Source of the DNA: Symmetrospora coprosmae
Taxonomy: Eukaryota; Basidiomycota; Cystobasidiomycetes; Symmetrosporaceae
NCBI GenBank assembly: GCA_008802785.1
Contig: VUYT01000010.1
Span: 558,001 to 622,000, forward strand
Length of the DNA stretch: 64,000 nt
Direction: 5' to 3'
Within the stretch, counting starts at the first letter, position 1. Each line of letters starts with the position of its first letter. The notes under the pieces are model-generated. The model saw nothing but the letters and a program-made list of their open reading frames with translations, was not told the DNA's origin and did no database searches. Both the position numbers and the translations under genes were made by a program. Positions 22,641 through 33,066 of this stretch are shown in pieces.

Positions 22641-25315
22641 ATGGTCCACTTCGCTGCTCACCCGGCTGCGAGCCTTGAGACCAGGCCAAAGCTCGGCAAT
22701 CATGCCGCTTCGACGCCCGCTGCACTCCCTTCCAAGAGCATTGCGGCTTCGTCTGCTCGTACTGAGCGCAGCTTTGAGCTTCCGACGGGAAAGGCGCACA
22801 GGATCCTGCTCGGCAATCCTCCTTCTGAGGCCCGTCCGGACGCCCGACTTGTCTTCACCTTATCTTCGTCGCTCTTCACGCCAGCCACATCTTACTACAG
22901 CACAAGCACCCAAAGAGTGCCTGTCGAGGCTTCTGCAAGCCAGCTTTCGAGGCCAGCGCTCACCAGCAAGTTCTCCACGGACGACCTCACGGCTAGCTCG
23001 AAGAAAATGGTTACAAAGTGCGCGCCTGTCTGCCTGACCTCCGCGATAAGTCATTACAAGACGATAGCTGACGTAGACTCCTCCTCTCTCGACCATAGAG
23101 CGTGGCTGCAGAACATAGCTGCGGCTGCTCGGAGCTCGTCTACATCGCCTTCATCCGGCTCACCGGTCGCCTCGACGTCGCTCACGACTCCCGTGGTGGA
23201 GAAGAAGGGAATCAATATCGGCAATCCCGAATTGATTGCCTACGATGGTACGCGCTCGGCGGCCAACGTCAGGCTGGGCAGCGGGGCCCGTCGAGTGGGC
23301 AAGCCAGCCGAAGCATTTAGGTGAGTTGCCTATTGTCAAGTTTTGACCCATAATGCAACACACTTGAAGCTCACCAGATTTCCTCCAGCCCGCCTCACGT
23401 CTACATTGCCCCTGGCAGGACCTCGCCTGCTCCACCTCGAAGAAGCGAAGACAGTGTCCGCAGCTACACGAGCTGCTCGACCAACGTGTCTGCACAATCC
23501 TACCTTAGCACAAGCAGCTCCTTCTCAGCGTCTCGACAGGCGCACCGTGGCGCGAGCAGCAACGAGCGCGCCAACACCTTCGGTACCACCAAAGACCGTG
23601 CTCTTCCGCTCCTTCCGCTTCGCATCGACTCGCTGGCCCACATGCGACAAGCGGTCCCCGGTCCTTCCAACATCAGTCCAGATGCAGCGGTTGAGCAGTT
23701 GGCTTCAACGCCTTTGCCGCAGCAGGGACCGAGTCCCCGACGGCACCAACGGCAGAGGACAAACTCCTCATCCGCCGACACGGCCGCTACTTGCGTCGAC
23801 GACATTCCCTTTGGCCACTCTGCCGTGAGCAGACCCACCTCGCCAGAGCTTGTACACGTTACCTCGCCGGCAGCGTCCCCGAACAAGGCGATGCCAAAGT
23901 CAATTCTCAAGAATAGCGGCGGGGCTCAGTCGTCAGTGTCCCACAAGTCGGAAGCCCCGCCAGGTGGAGGCTTCAGCAAGCCGGAACAATGCGCATCCGA
24001 AGTCAGGGCTTTCGCAGCAACGCTCGTCCGGCCAATTCCTGCCTTCCCTCCCTTCCTCTCCGAAACCGATAAGCTGGTTGCTATCCATGTCGGCGGCAAC
24101 GAGCGGATCTTTACGACATCCTTGGCCAATGTGACAGCACGTCAATCTGCACTGGCAGACTTCATCAATTCTAAACTTGACGGTGCCGCTTCCGAGCCTA
24201 CTTCGCCCGCCTCCCCGCTCGATGCAGGCGTCGCGCCTCGCAAGCCGCAGATTATGTCACCACGACGGCTGCCCTCGCAGGTTGCGCTCCACCTCGCATC
24301 GCCACCGATCTCGGGTTTACGCTCTGCGCGAGCTTCCATCCTTGACGACGTCCCTTCGGACGAGGGCGAGTTTGTGGACGATCTCGCGGACGACTACGCC
24401 CAGTCGCCCCTGCCTTCGCGGTCGCGCGGTCAGCGCGGGACTTTCCTCACTGTGCCGTCAATGCGCATCGCAAAGCGTCGGAGCGTCTCTGGCTCGACGG
24501 ACTCGAGCTGCTACTCGACTTCGGACAACACCCTGCTCAATTTCATCGATGCGACGCCTGACGACGAGGCGGACGACCCCTTTCACTTTCAGCGCGCGCA
24601 GGAGCAGCAGCCGCGAGCCCTAGAGCAGCAGTATCAGGATGGGCATTGCTCGTCATCGTCTCAGCCTCCCTCGCTCTCATCATCGCCTGCATCATCCGGC
24701 GACTTCTTCATCGGCTCGTTGCCAGTGGAGACCAAACGTCCATCTGCAGCCTCGCTGTCAGCGCCACGACCGTTTGACAGCCTCCGTATCTCGCAAGACG
24801 CGAACGACCGGGCCATCGAGATCTTCCTTGATCGGTCTCCTGCAGCGTATGAGTCTATCTTCCACTATCTTCGGGAGGGGCGTCTCCCACGTCGCTTGCA
24901 GCCTGCGACCATGACGACCGATGAGCCTCGCAGTTCGGAGGTGTCCGCCGTGGAGGTAACTCTCGCCCGCCTTCCAGCAGAGATCCGAACAGCCATCTTG
25001 CCCCTTCTGTGGCAGCCTGCGATGGCGGAACTCCGAGACCTGCGGGACGAAGCTCGTTTCCTTGGTCTGGCCGGGCTCGTTGAGCTGTGCGAGGAAGAGC
25101 TTGTCCAGCTCGGTAAGCTGTTAGCACTCTCAGCGGCGGAGCAGGCACCTCGTACTGCTGCTGGCCACCCGCGAAAGCTCAAGGAGGAGCGAGAGAAGAA
25201 GAGCAGACCACGCCCACGTCTTGTCGACAGGCACTTCCACTCGGACGGCAGCGTGCTTGCAGGGCGCAGCAGGGCAGCTACACCGGTAATTGTGGACGAG
25301 GATGGGTGGATCTAG
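22641..25315 (+). CDS. BTB/POZ (T1/KCTD-like) protein with a split BTB domain
   Basis: About 840 residues in three exons: 22641-23017, 23099-23320 and 23389-25315. Joins read VTK|AWLQNIAAA and PAEAF|SPPHVYIAPG; for the last one the second of two nearby AG acceptors keeps frame. The first half is Ser/Pro-rich disorder. The BTB fold appears in two pieces. The first, DKLVAIHVGGNERIFTTSL with RQSALADFINSKL, matches the T1/KCTD strand 'vxlNVGGxxFxT'. About 200 residues later comes EIFLDRSPAAYESIFHYLRE with GRLP, matching 'FiDRdpxxFxxiLxYLRtGxL'. The insert is low-complexity. The C-terminal helices (LRDLRDEARFLGLAGLVELC) complete the fold. Such proteins often act as Cul3 adaptors or homo-oligomers; that role is inferred. 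No membrane segments. Confidence 0.8.
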
Positions 25316-25682
25316 TTGGCAGACAGTTGTTTCTACAGATGTGCATGGGCAAAAGACTTGTAGCTTTAGGCTCGACTCAGACGATCCCAGTTACATATTA
25401 TGCATATGATGGCCGCTCATGACCAATTCACAAGCTTGGTTCATACGCAGGGATATCCGGTCCAAGCAAGGGCTTGATGTTGGTGACAAGATATCGACTG
25501 CAGCTTCCATCCACAAGCCTGTGCTCGCTTTTAAAGTGGAGTGGATAGTAAGGCGGACAGCCTAGGCAGCCCCGCTTTTGTCCTCCGTCGGAAACTCCGC
25601 GTCTTGCGGGCGTGTTTACGCCTTCCCTGTGTTCGTCCTGCTTGTCTCCTGATCTACTCGTTGGACCGAAAGATAGTTCAGC
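25316..25682. other. Intergenic, BTB 3' end to SET gene
   Basis: 367 bp, somewhat more AT-rich than its neighbours; no gene seen. Confidence 0.5.
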
Positions 25683-27540
25683 ATGTGCACAACGACAAAG
25701 CTCTGCTCCAAAGGCGCCCGCAAGATTCTACGTCTTGCTGTTCCAACGCCGAATGCCGTACGGGTAGATGTTGAAGCGTGGACATCCTGGCCAAGGTCAC
25801 TACTGCTGAAGTCTTTTATACCTGACTGCCTAGAATTCCGAGACTTTGTCCGCGGTTGTACTGGCGCACCATCCCGAGCTGTCTGAATCCGCCGTGCGCG
25901 ATCACATCGAGGGCCGCCTAACGCCGTGGTCTGCACCGCTGGACATAAGGTAGGCTTTGCTAGCCGCGTAGAAGCTCTTCAGGTCCCTCCCTCGAGTGCT
26001 TGCTAGTCTTAGATCGGCGTAAATCCTCCTGCATTCTCGTCCCTGCTCTCCGGGCCTGCTCTGCAGCGATACGGAGCTGGACAAGCAGATGACGTTCTTA
26101 GCGGAGGGCGACCTCGTCAAAGTCAGGGCACAGGCAGTGCGAGACGGACAAGAGAGGTCACTGTCGCGCGGGTCAGTGGCAAGGAGGAACGTGGGTTAGA
26201 GCTGACTGGGCGGCTGCGCCCTTTATGCCATTTCCTCCGTTGCAGGCCATTTCGCATGGTCGGCCGCCCTGGAAGCGAGAAAGGCAGGGTTCTCGTCGCG
26301 ACCCGACGCATCAAGACCGGAGAGCTCGTTCTAGCCGAGGAGCCGCTATTGAAGGCGAGGTGGCCCACCCGGGGTGGCGAGAGGACTGCCGAGCTCGAGC
26401 GCATCATGCGCGGTCTAAAGCCTGAAGAGGCGCAGCTCGTGAATGAGCTCCACATCTTTCCAGTCGCAGGCAGAGAACGCTGTCATCGACTCGAGCATAT
26501 CCTCTTGAGCAATGGGTACCCCGTTTCGGATGACCCTGAGCATGGGGAGCAGGGAATCTTCCCGGTCTACAGCTGGATGAGCTTTTCTTGCGCTCCCAAT
26601 GCCCACCACTTCTGGCAGAAAGATTTTGGGATACTCCTTGTCCATGCCACCCGAGACATCGAGGAAGGAGAGGTGCTCACCGTGTCGCGTCTCTACAACG
26701 CTCAACCCGATCTTTGCCGGGCCTGTCGACGGCCATACATCAAGCTTTGGTACGGTCTCGATGACTGTGGCTGCAGTCTGTGCCACATGTCGCCAGCTGC
26801 GACGGCGACGAGTGACGCGCGGCGGGAGCAGTCGGGGAAGATGTTGAATGCGATCCTGGCGACAACAGATCCCTGGGAAAGCTCCGAGATGGTGAGTGCC
26901 GAGAAGTGTAGAGATTGGAGGACATAACTCGACGGGCTGATGCGACTGCAGCGCTGCTGCGGTTCAGCTCGATACGGCTTTCCATCTCGCGGTGGCGGAG
27001 GGCGGCTTTAGCTTCGCTAGCGAGATCGCCCAACGCGGGTATTCCGTGACTCATTTTCTGGGTCAGCACGGTCGAGCTAAAGACTGGGCCCGGCGCTATA
27101 TCGATTTCTACATGGCCGCATTCGGTGGATATAGTTTTGCGCTGCCGGCGTACTGGCGATTCACCAAGGCGCCCTCTCGATTCCTGACCGAGGAGCTGGC
27201 CGTGCGGGCCTTCACCTGGCTGGCAATGCGAGCAGATCGCTCGTCAACTATACCCGGCGAGCCCACCTCGCGAGAGCTTCGCACGCTCTACGACGCCATC
27301 TATGGGATCGGCCGGCCTATTGCCTTCAAATGCTCAGGCAAGCCCCTCACGCTTGCCAATGCAGACGAGTCTTGCATCCCCAGGCTCCCAGCCAGGGTAA
27401 GCGACCCAATTGCAAGCGGTAGCCAGGAAATCAAAGGAGCTAGTAAAAGTGCACGTCGACGGGCCAGAGCGAGAGCGAGAGTGCTAGCGAAAGGAACCGC
27501 TTCGTCACAGCCGCCAGACGAGGGTGAAGATGTCGCCTGA
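25683..27540 (+). CDS. SET-domain protein (putative lysine methyltransferase)
   Basis: The core reads GRVLVATRRIKTGELVLAEE (SET start, 'G.Gv.A...I..Ge.v..e.p'), YSWMSFSCAPNAHHFW (the usual NHSCxPN block), GILLVHATRDIEEGEVLTVS and LWYGLDDCGCSLC (post-SET-like 'GFxCxCxxC'). A last exon, from about 26968, is helical and ends in a basic Arg/Ala tail. Upstream exons follow from phase: 25683-about 25757, 25834-25949, 26067-26156 and 26246 onward, joining through SAPLDI|SDTELDKQM and QER|PFRMVGRPG. The 26157 donor (GTCACT) is weak, and the first exon (start at 25683) is tentative; ATG 26256 is the conservative start. Substrate unknown. The Asn-His of the NHSC motif is Ser-Phe here, so activity is uncertain. 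Confidence 0.7.
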
Positions 27541-27777
27541 GAGAAGACTCTCGGCTAGACTTGCTGTACGATACAAGAGCCGCGGTTTTGTAACACGATG
27601 TGATGCGGTACGGAGCGGAGCGCTGCGTCTTTTGCAATTGGTGGTGCAGAGAGCGAAGAGGCTGCGCAGCCGGAAGAAGCCGAGGTGGCAATGACGCGGC
27701 TCAGCGTCTCCGCTCACCGCTTGCCCCGCTACCCTCTGACCAGAACGAGCTTCACCGGATCCGGATTTCGTCAGTGA

Positions 27778-28694
27778 ATGTCTCTCTTTCAACAGTCTGG
27801 CGTGCAGCTTTCGCACATTGACAAGCTCTCCAAGCACTCCATCGACGCCACTTTCGAGACCGCGCTCGCGCTCCTCGACAACACAAGCAGCTGGGAGGAC
27901 GTCAAGAAGTACAATGAAGCCGATGGACACGTCATACAGTACTCGCGGCAGTATGCGCGGCCGGGCGAAAAGCTCATGTGGCATATGCGGAGCAGCGAGC
28001 ACGGTCCAGAGAAGGACCTCTCCTATGCCGAGTTCCGAGCTGGGCTGCTCCTGGTGCGCTTTACTGGATCAGCAAGCTGCGGACTACCGTGTAGCACTGG
28101 CACTTCACTAATGCTGTCACTGCACAGAACCACACGCCGAACGAACAGCAGTACGTCCCTGACTTGAAGCATTCCGAGCAGGTCAAGAGTCTCCACGAAG
28201 GGCTCGCCGAAGGTGTGCCCAGCCGTGCCTCCTGCACCATGCTCATTAGCGCGGCATTGACCAAGCTGTTGTCGTGCACAGTCTGGCTCATGCAGTACAA
28301 GACACCGCCATTCATCGGGAACCGCGAGTTCGCCGAGCTGCTCCTTACGACCGATATGCCGGAAAGCGCCGATGGACTGCGGAGCTTTATCGTCGTGCAG
28401 GTGCCAGTGCTCGATGTACCGACAAGCTCCGGTCATGAGCGAGGCAAGTACATCTCGATCGAGCACGTTGAGGAGCTATCGCGAGACGGGCCGATACGTT
28501 GGCGGTGAGTAGGCATGCCCTGTCTGACGGCCGGCGTGCCCCATCCTGATTCCACGTCACTTTCTAGCATGGCCACCGCGTCGAGCGCAGGAGGTAGACT
28601 GCCACAGAAAACGACGGACCTTGCCATGCCCAGTCAGATTACGCACGACGTGCCAAACTTCATCATCTGGGCACGGAAGCAGCGCGCAGGGTAG
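27778..28694 (+). CDS. DUF3074 (START-like lipid-binding fold) protein
   Basis: A soluble protein of about 210-220 residues with the fungal DUF3074 domain, which is related to START/Bet v1-like ligand-binding folds. The N-terminal helix reads LFQQSGVQLSHIDKLSKHSI. The domain carries VIQYSRQYARPGEKLMWHMR, SYAEFRAGLL, a block beginning NHTPNEQQYVPD, SFIVVQVPVLDVPTSS, YISIEHVEELSRDGPIRWR and MATASSAGGRLPQ. It ends DVPNFIIWARKQ, typical of the family C-terminus. At least three introns; the last joins GGCG|C to restore RWR-MATASS. ATG 27778 starts the open frame directly. The ligand is unknown. Confidence 0.82.
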
Positions 28695-28805
28695 CCTCAA
28701 TGAATGGACCGGAACGCAGGAGGAAGGGGCCGGCGAAGCGTTCTATTGCATTTCTCCATTAGCATGCCCCTATCGCAAGACTCTAGCTTAATCGAATGTC
28801 GGAGG

Positions 28806-31241
28806 TCAAGGGGTGTCCGGACCCTTCCGGTCGTGATCGTTCTCGACTTCGCCCTCGCGATCCCTCCTGATCGTGTCTTTCGATACCTCCGCCTCGGGCC
28901 TCGATTGCTCGTCACCGAGATAGTAATTTTTCAGACACAGCGATGCGATGATCAGGATGGTGGACTGCAAGATCAGCGAGCATCATAGTCAGCTCTCTCG
29001 GATCGAAGAAGGCTGCTTGACACCTGGCTCAGGGACGAAGTACTCACGAGGCAGAGTCCCATGATGACCAGCAAGCGCTGTCCCTCTCCGTACGCCGATA
29101 CGACTGCATCGCGCTCTGGCGTGCCCCAAGCGTACTCGCCCGCGAAGGTGTACGGATCCTCGTATACAGAGATAGCGAGGGCTGGATTGATACCGGCGAG
29201 TCGCTCAACCAGCAGTCTCGGCATCCGCTGCGTCCACACCGCGCCCGAGATACTGCAGAGAAGGGCAAATCGTCGGACGTCATCAGTTGATGCAGGTCGT
29301 AGAATGCGGCTGAAGGTCTTGACGCACCTGTAGCCGATGGAGCTGCCAACATTGTACGTTGCGAGGTACAGGCTAGTAATCACGGCAACGTGCTCGTGGC
29401 GCGTTGCAGCCTGAACCAGCGCCTGCGTGGGGTAGGCGAATAGGCCACCAGCCAGACCAAGCAAGAACTGGCCTCCGATGAGACCTGGCACATCGCTGGG
29501 ACCTCCACTTCCCCTAAAACGTAGCAGAATGCCAAAAGCCGTCATGAAGAGGCAGGTCCCAGCAACAGCGAACCATTTGACACGCCGGACACGGCGGACA
29601 ATCAGGCCCAGGACGATGCCAGTGCATGTCCTGTCGATGGTGCAGACCATGGGTGTCAGTGTATGTGCTTGATTAGACCTGATGGGACACGCACGAGGTG
29701 AAGGAATAGATGTTCAAGATCCGATTTGCCGACAGAGGAGTCTGATCGTATGCGACAATGAGGACGGCATAGAGGCTGCGACATTGGTCAGCTTGAAAGC
29801 TGCTCAAATTGTGCCTGACTATCCGGAGCGAGGCTTACAAGTCGTACTGAGTCGTCCAACAGAGGTTCAAGGCCATTGCCACGGCGAGTCCAGCGATGAT
29901 GGTCCGGTTCTTGAGCAGGTGGAACGGAATGAGCGGGTGCCGAGCGAGCTTCCACTCCCAGAAGACAAAGCCAGGAAGCGCGACGGCTCCTCCGACTACA
30001 AGAGTTGCGATGATGTGCGGCCTGTGCCACTGTGTCTGCTCACCACCGGCTCTGCACATTACGAGAAAAGAGCATTCAGTCAATGTCCTTGAAGCCAGAA
30101 GGCGGCCTGAGCAGGCATCGGCACTCACAGAGTAAGCGGCAGTAGGATGAGCGCGAGCGTTGCTGCAAGTAGAATCAGTCCGGGGAGGTCGATCTGCCAG
30201 AAGAGCTCGGTCATGATCTTCTTGCTAGTCAGGCTGCGCCAAGCGGACGGGATCCCCTCAAGCAGACCGCGCTTCTTTGCCCGCCGTTCTGCACTGAGCA
30301 GGGTGAGGAACAGAGGGACGGTGCAGACAGGGAAGATGATGGCCCACATCTGAGTAGCTAATAGCATGTTAACAGTTTCCAAGATTGATAGCGCGATGGG
30401 CGGGCGCTTTTAGTCGCTCCAGCACTCACCCCAATGCCCCATCGCCATTGTATGCCGTCTACTGCAGCCTGGATGATATTGCCAGAGATCCAGGCGTTGA
30501 TGAGGAAGGGAAAGGCAGGTATGAACGAAGCGAGAAGGCGGTTTCGTAGGCTTGTGGTGTCCGCAATGAGAATTTCCACGAGAAGGATGATGCCGGTGTA
30601 GCCGACTGCCGTGAGGACGAAAGCAGATGAGATTAGTCTCTCTGGCCCTTTCGCGAATGCTGTGGGCGTGTAATGCAACCCACGCTGATAGAGGATAGCC
30701 CCGCCTGAGAAGCCTTCGACATTGTTCGACACAGCTTCAATGACGGTCCTGGACAGAAGCCAAGTCAGATGGAAGCGGGTCTCCAGGAGAATCAGTCATT
30801 CACACCCACCCAATGGCATACATGGCCGTTGCGAAGAGCAAGATGGTGATTCTGCCAAAAACATCCGACACCTTTGCGTACGCCGGCTGCGTAGCAGCTG
30901 CGACAATGCTTCGCACGACATTGACAGTAGCGAGGAGCGAGTGCTGCGAATACGAGGCAGTGGCGTATCCTTGGTAGGTCGAGCGAATGGTTCCATCAAG
31001 GCCATAGCCATATGCAACCTGCCGATGAAGAGATCAGAGGTGCATGGCCGGGTGGGGAAGGCGCTCGCCAAGCTGCGTTCGGACCGGGTTGCGGCTCTCG
31101 ACTCACCAGGAAGATACTGCCGAACAGGACCCAGCGGTGCCATGATTCGAAGCAGGAGGAGATGATTTCGATCCTCTGTACTCCGGGAGAGAGCCCAGAT
31201 AGAAGAGGCCGACCGCTGATGCTGCCATTGTCCCCCTGCAT
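28806..31241 (-). CDS. Siderophore-iron MFS transporter (Sit/Mir/Str family)
   Basis: A major-facilitator protein with the siderophore-iron transporter signature. Exons in order give [37 protein letters not shown] (the family hallmark after TM1), [60 protein letters not shown], then [50 protein letters not shown] and [21 protein letters not shown]-terminal helices include [40 protein letters not shown] and [14 protein letters not shown], with a charged tail. The start at 31241 gives a short cytosolic N-terminus. At least eight introns. It should take up ferric siderophores by proton symport at the plasma membrane; the cognate siderophore cannot be read from sequence. No siderophore synthesis gene lies nearby. 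Confidence 0.88.
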
Positions 31242-31393
31242 CTTGCTGAAATGGCGTTACTTGCAGGGAGGAAAGAAGGAAGAGACACTCCGAGGAGGAC
31301 GAGGACCAGACGACCAGCGTGGTGCGCCTGCACATGCAAACGCTCGGATTTAGCATCCCGACCCGGGCCAAGCCGACCTGATCAGCAGGGTTT

Positions 31394-31402
31394 TTATCAG
31401 AT
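31394..31402 (-). promoter_or_regulatory. Iron-regulator GATA site (ATCTGATAA)
   Basis: On the minus strand this reads ATCTGATAA, an exact match to ATCWGATAA, the consensus bound by the iron-responsive GATA repressors SreA/Sre1/Urbs1. It lies about 153 bp upstream of the siderophore transporter ATG, in the sense orientation. This makes iron repression of that gene likely. Confidence 0.65.
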
Positions 31403-32412
31403 TAGGCGCGGGTCGTCCGCTCAATGACCCGGCAGGGTACGTCAGTCAGGATCGCTTACTCCCCCGGTAATGGCCACAGGAGAGCGGGGCATCATTCGGT
31501 ACTGTCGAAATCGAATGTCGAGCACCCAGTGCGCGCTCGCGGAGCGCTCGAATGCAGGTCGGCGCTAGGACCGTGGATGGCAAGCTCGCCGCATAGGCCG
31601 CAAGTAAAGTACGAACCGACAAGCCTGTAAGCTGGGTCGGGCAGCTGTGTCTGGTATCATCCTGATATGTGTTGGTCATGGCTGCAGGGAGGCCTCGACT
31701 GCGGAGGGAGGTGACGACCTTCGAATGCCCGATCTCTCCGAAGACACTCCGTCCCTTTAAAGGATGGCACAGGCCTTGCTCTGAGTGCGAGATAGGCGCC
31801 GAGGCTGCAGAAGGACGGACGGTACCAACAGCTTCGTTGCAGGCGACGACGTCTCGCGCCTGCGTCTTTACCTCTGCCAGTACGCGTTCGGCGCAAAGAG
31901 GACATCTCGGAGGTGCAGGAGGGACTGGCTCCAGGCCTCCTCATTCATCCATACCGCCACCTCCGCGGCAGACTTGCAGTCTTGCAGGACTGTGTGATTG
32001 TTAGTCTGCTCTGTGCCTCTGCAGGCGGAGCGAATGCAGCGACGCCGAGGGCAGTGTGCCAGTGCCTCGAGGACTCCTTGAGACATTGGGAGGGGAGGAA
32101 TGGATACAGATGCGGAGAGGGAGCGGAGAGGGCGAGGTAGATAGAAAGAATGAGGGAGAGAGAGGTGTGCTCTGCGCCTAACTGCTCCGAATTCTACATG
32201 TCTGTGTCAAGCGCATATGCAGATCATGTAATGCGGGTGCGTCTCCTTCCGAGTCGCGAGTCCGCTGTGCACGCGTCGCGGCGCAATGCCCGCTTCGCTC
32301 GACCGGCCGGTCTCGGACTGATGTGCCATGGTACGACGTATGTGATAATTTGGATGCAATGTAATGCAGGCTGTGCGCTTCATCCCCTTGTGCTGCGTTC
32401 TTGTCCTTTCAC

Positions 32413-32446
32413 CGCAGTCGCAGTCGCAGTCGCAGTCGCAGTCGCC
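32413..32446. repeat. CAGTCG hexamer tandem repeat
   Basis: Five to six uninterrupted copies of CAGTCG in intergenic DNA. Confidence 0.85.
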
Positions 32447-32684
32447 GCTCCCCCTCGGTCCCGTCCTCTCTCCCCTCCCCTCGCTCGCTGCTTTCCCGTT
32501 GAACGCACCCTCCAATCATCCCTTTACGGATTCAAGCAGCAAAACCCCTTGAGCAAGCAGCAAGCAGCAGCAAACGACGACGAATGAAGAGCCGTGGTAT
32601 ACGAAGTGGACGCAGCGCACAATTGATGATCAAGACTGGCGGTGGAGCAGAGTGAGCGCGCGACCCGCTCGTCGTCAAAGTCTG

Positions 32685-32698
32685 CCCCCCCCCCCCCC
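32685..32698. repeat. Homopolymer run of 14 C
   Basis: Fourteen consecutive C in intergenic DNA upstream of the 33067 gene. Confidence 0.9.
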
Positions 32699-33066
32699 AT
32701 CTGCCCGCAGGCTCACCCTGGAACTATGCATCGCAGCTATCGCCTCGCGGGACACGCCGTGACCCTCATCGCCATTGCAAGCGGCAACAGCAGACCTGCG
32801 AGCAAGGACGGTTAAGGCCTCCTCTGTACCGCCCGCCATACCTTCGCCCCGTCCGCCCGCGTGACTCGGACCCGTCCATCGCCCCGATAAAGTAAACGCC
32901 AACCTGTGTCCGTCTGTACATCCAAGGCGTCATCAAACAGTGTCCACAACAGCATATCAGTCCACCCTGGCAGTCTCACTGCAGCCAGCTCCTGCGCCGT
33001 CAACCCGGCTCGCGCGCCGCCTCCCGATTTAGCCGATCAAACGCAAACTGACCACCATACGTCAGG

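Larger units (their letters stand above)
31242..33066. other. 1.8-kb intergenic region with simple repeats
   Basis: Divergent region between the siderophore transporter and the large unknown protein. It holds the GATA site, a CAGTCG tandem repeat, a 14-C run and several short open frames without motifs. One minus-strand frame (32812-33003) has a plausible composition but no supported start or partner exon. Confidence 0.5.
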
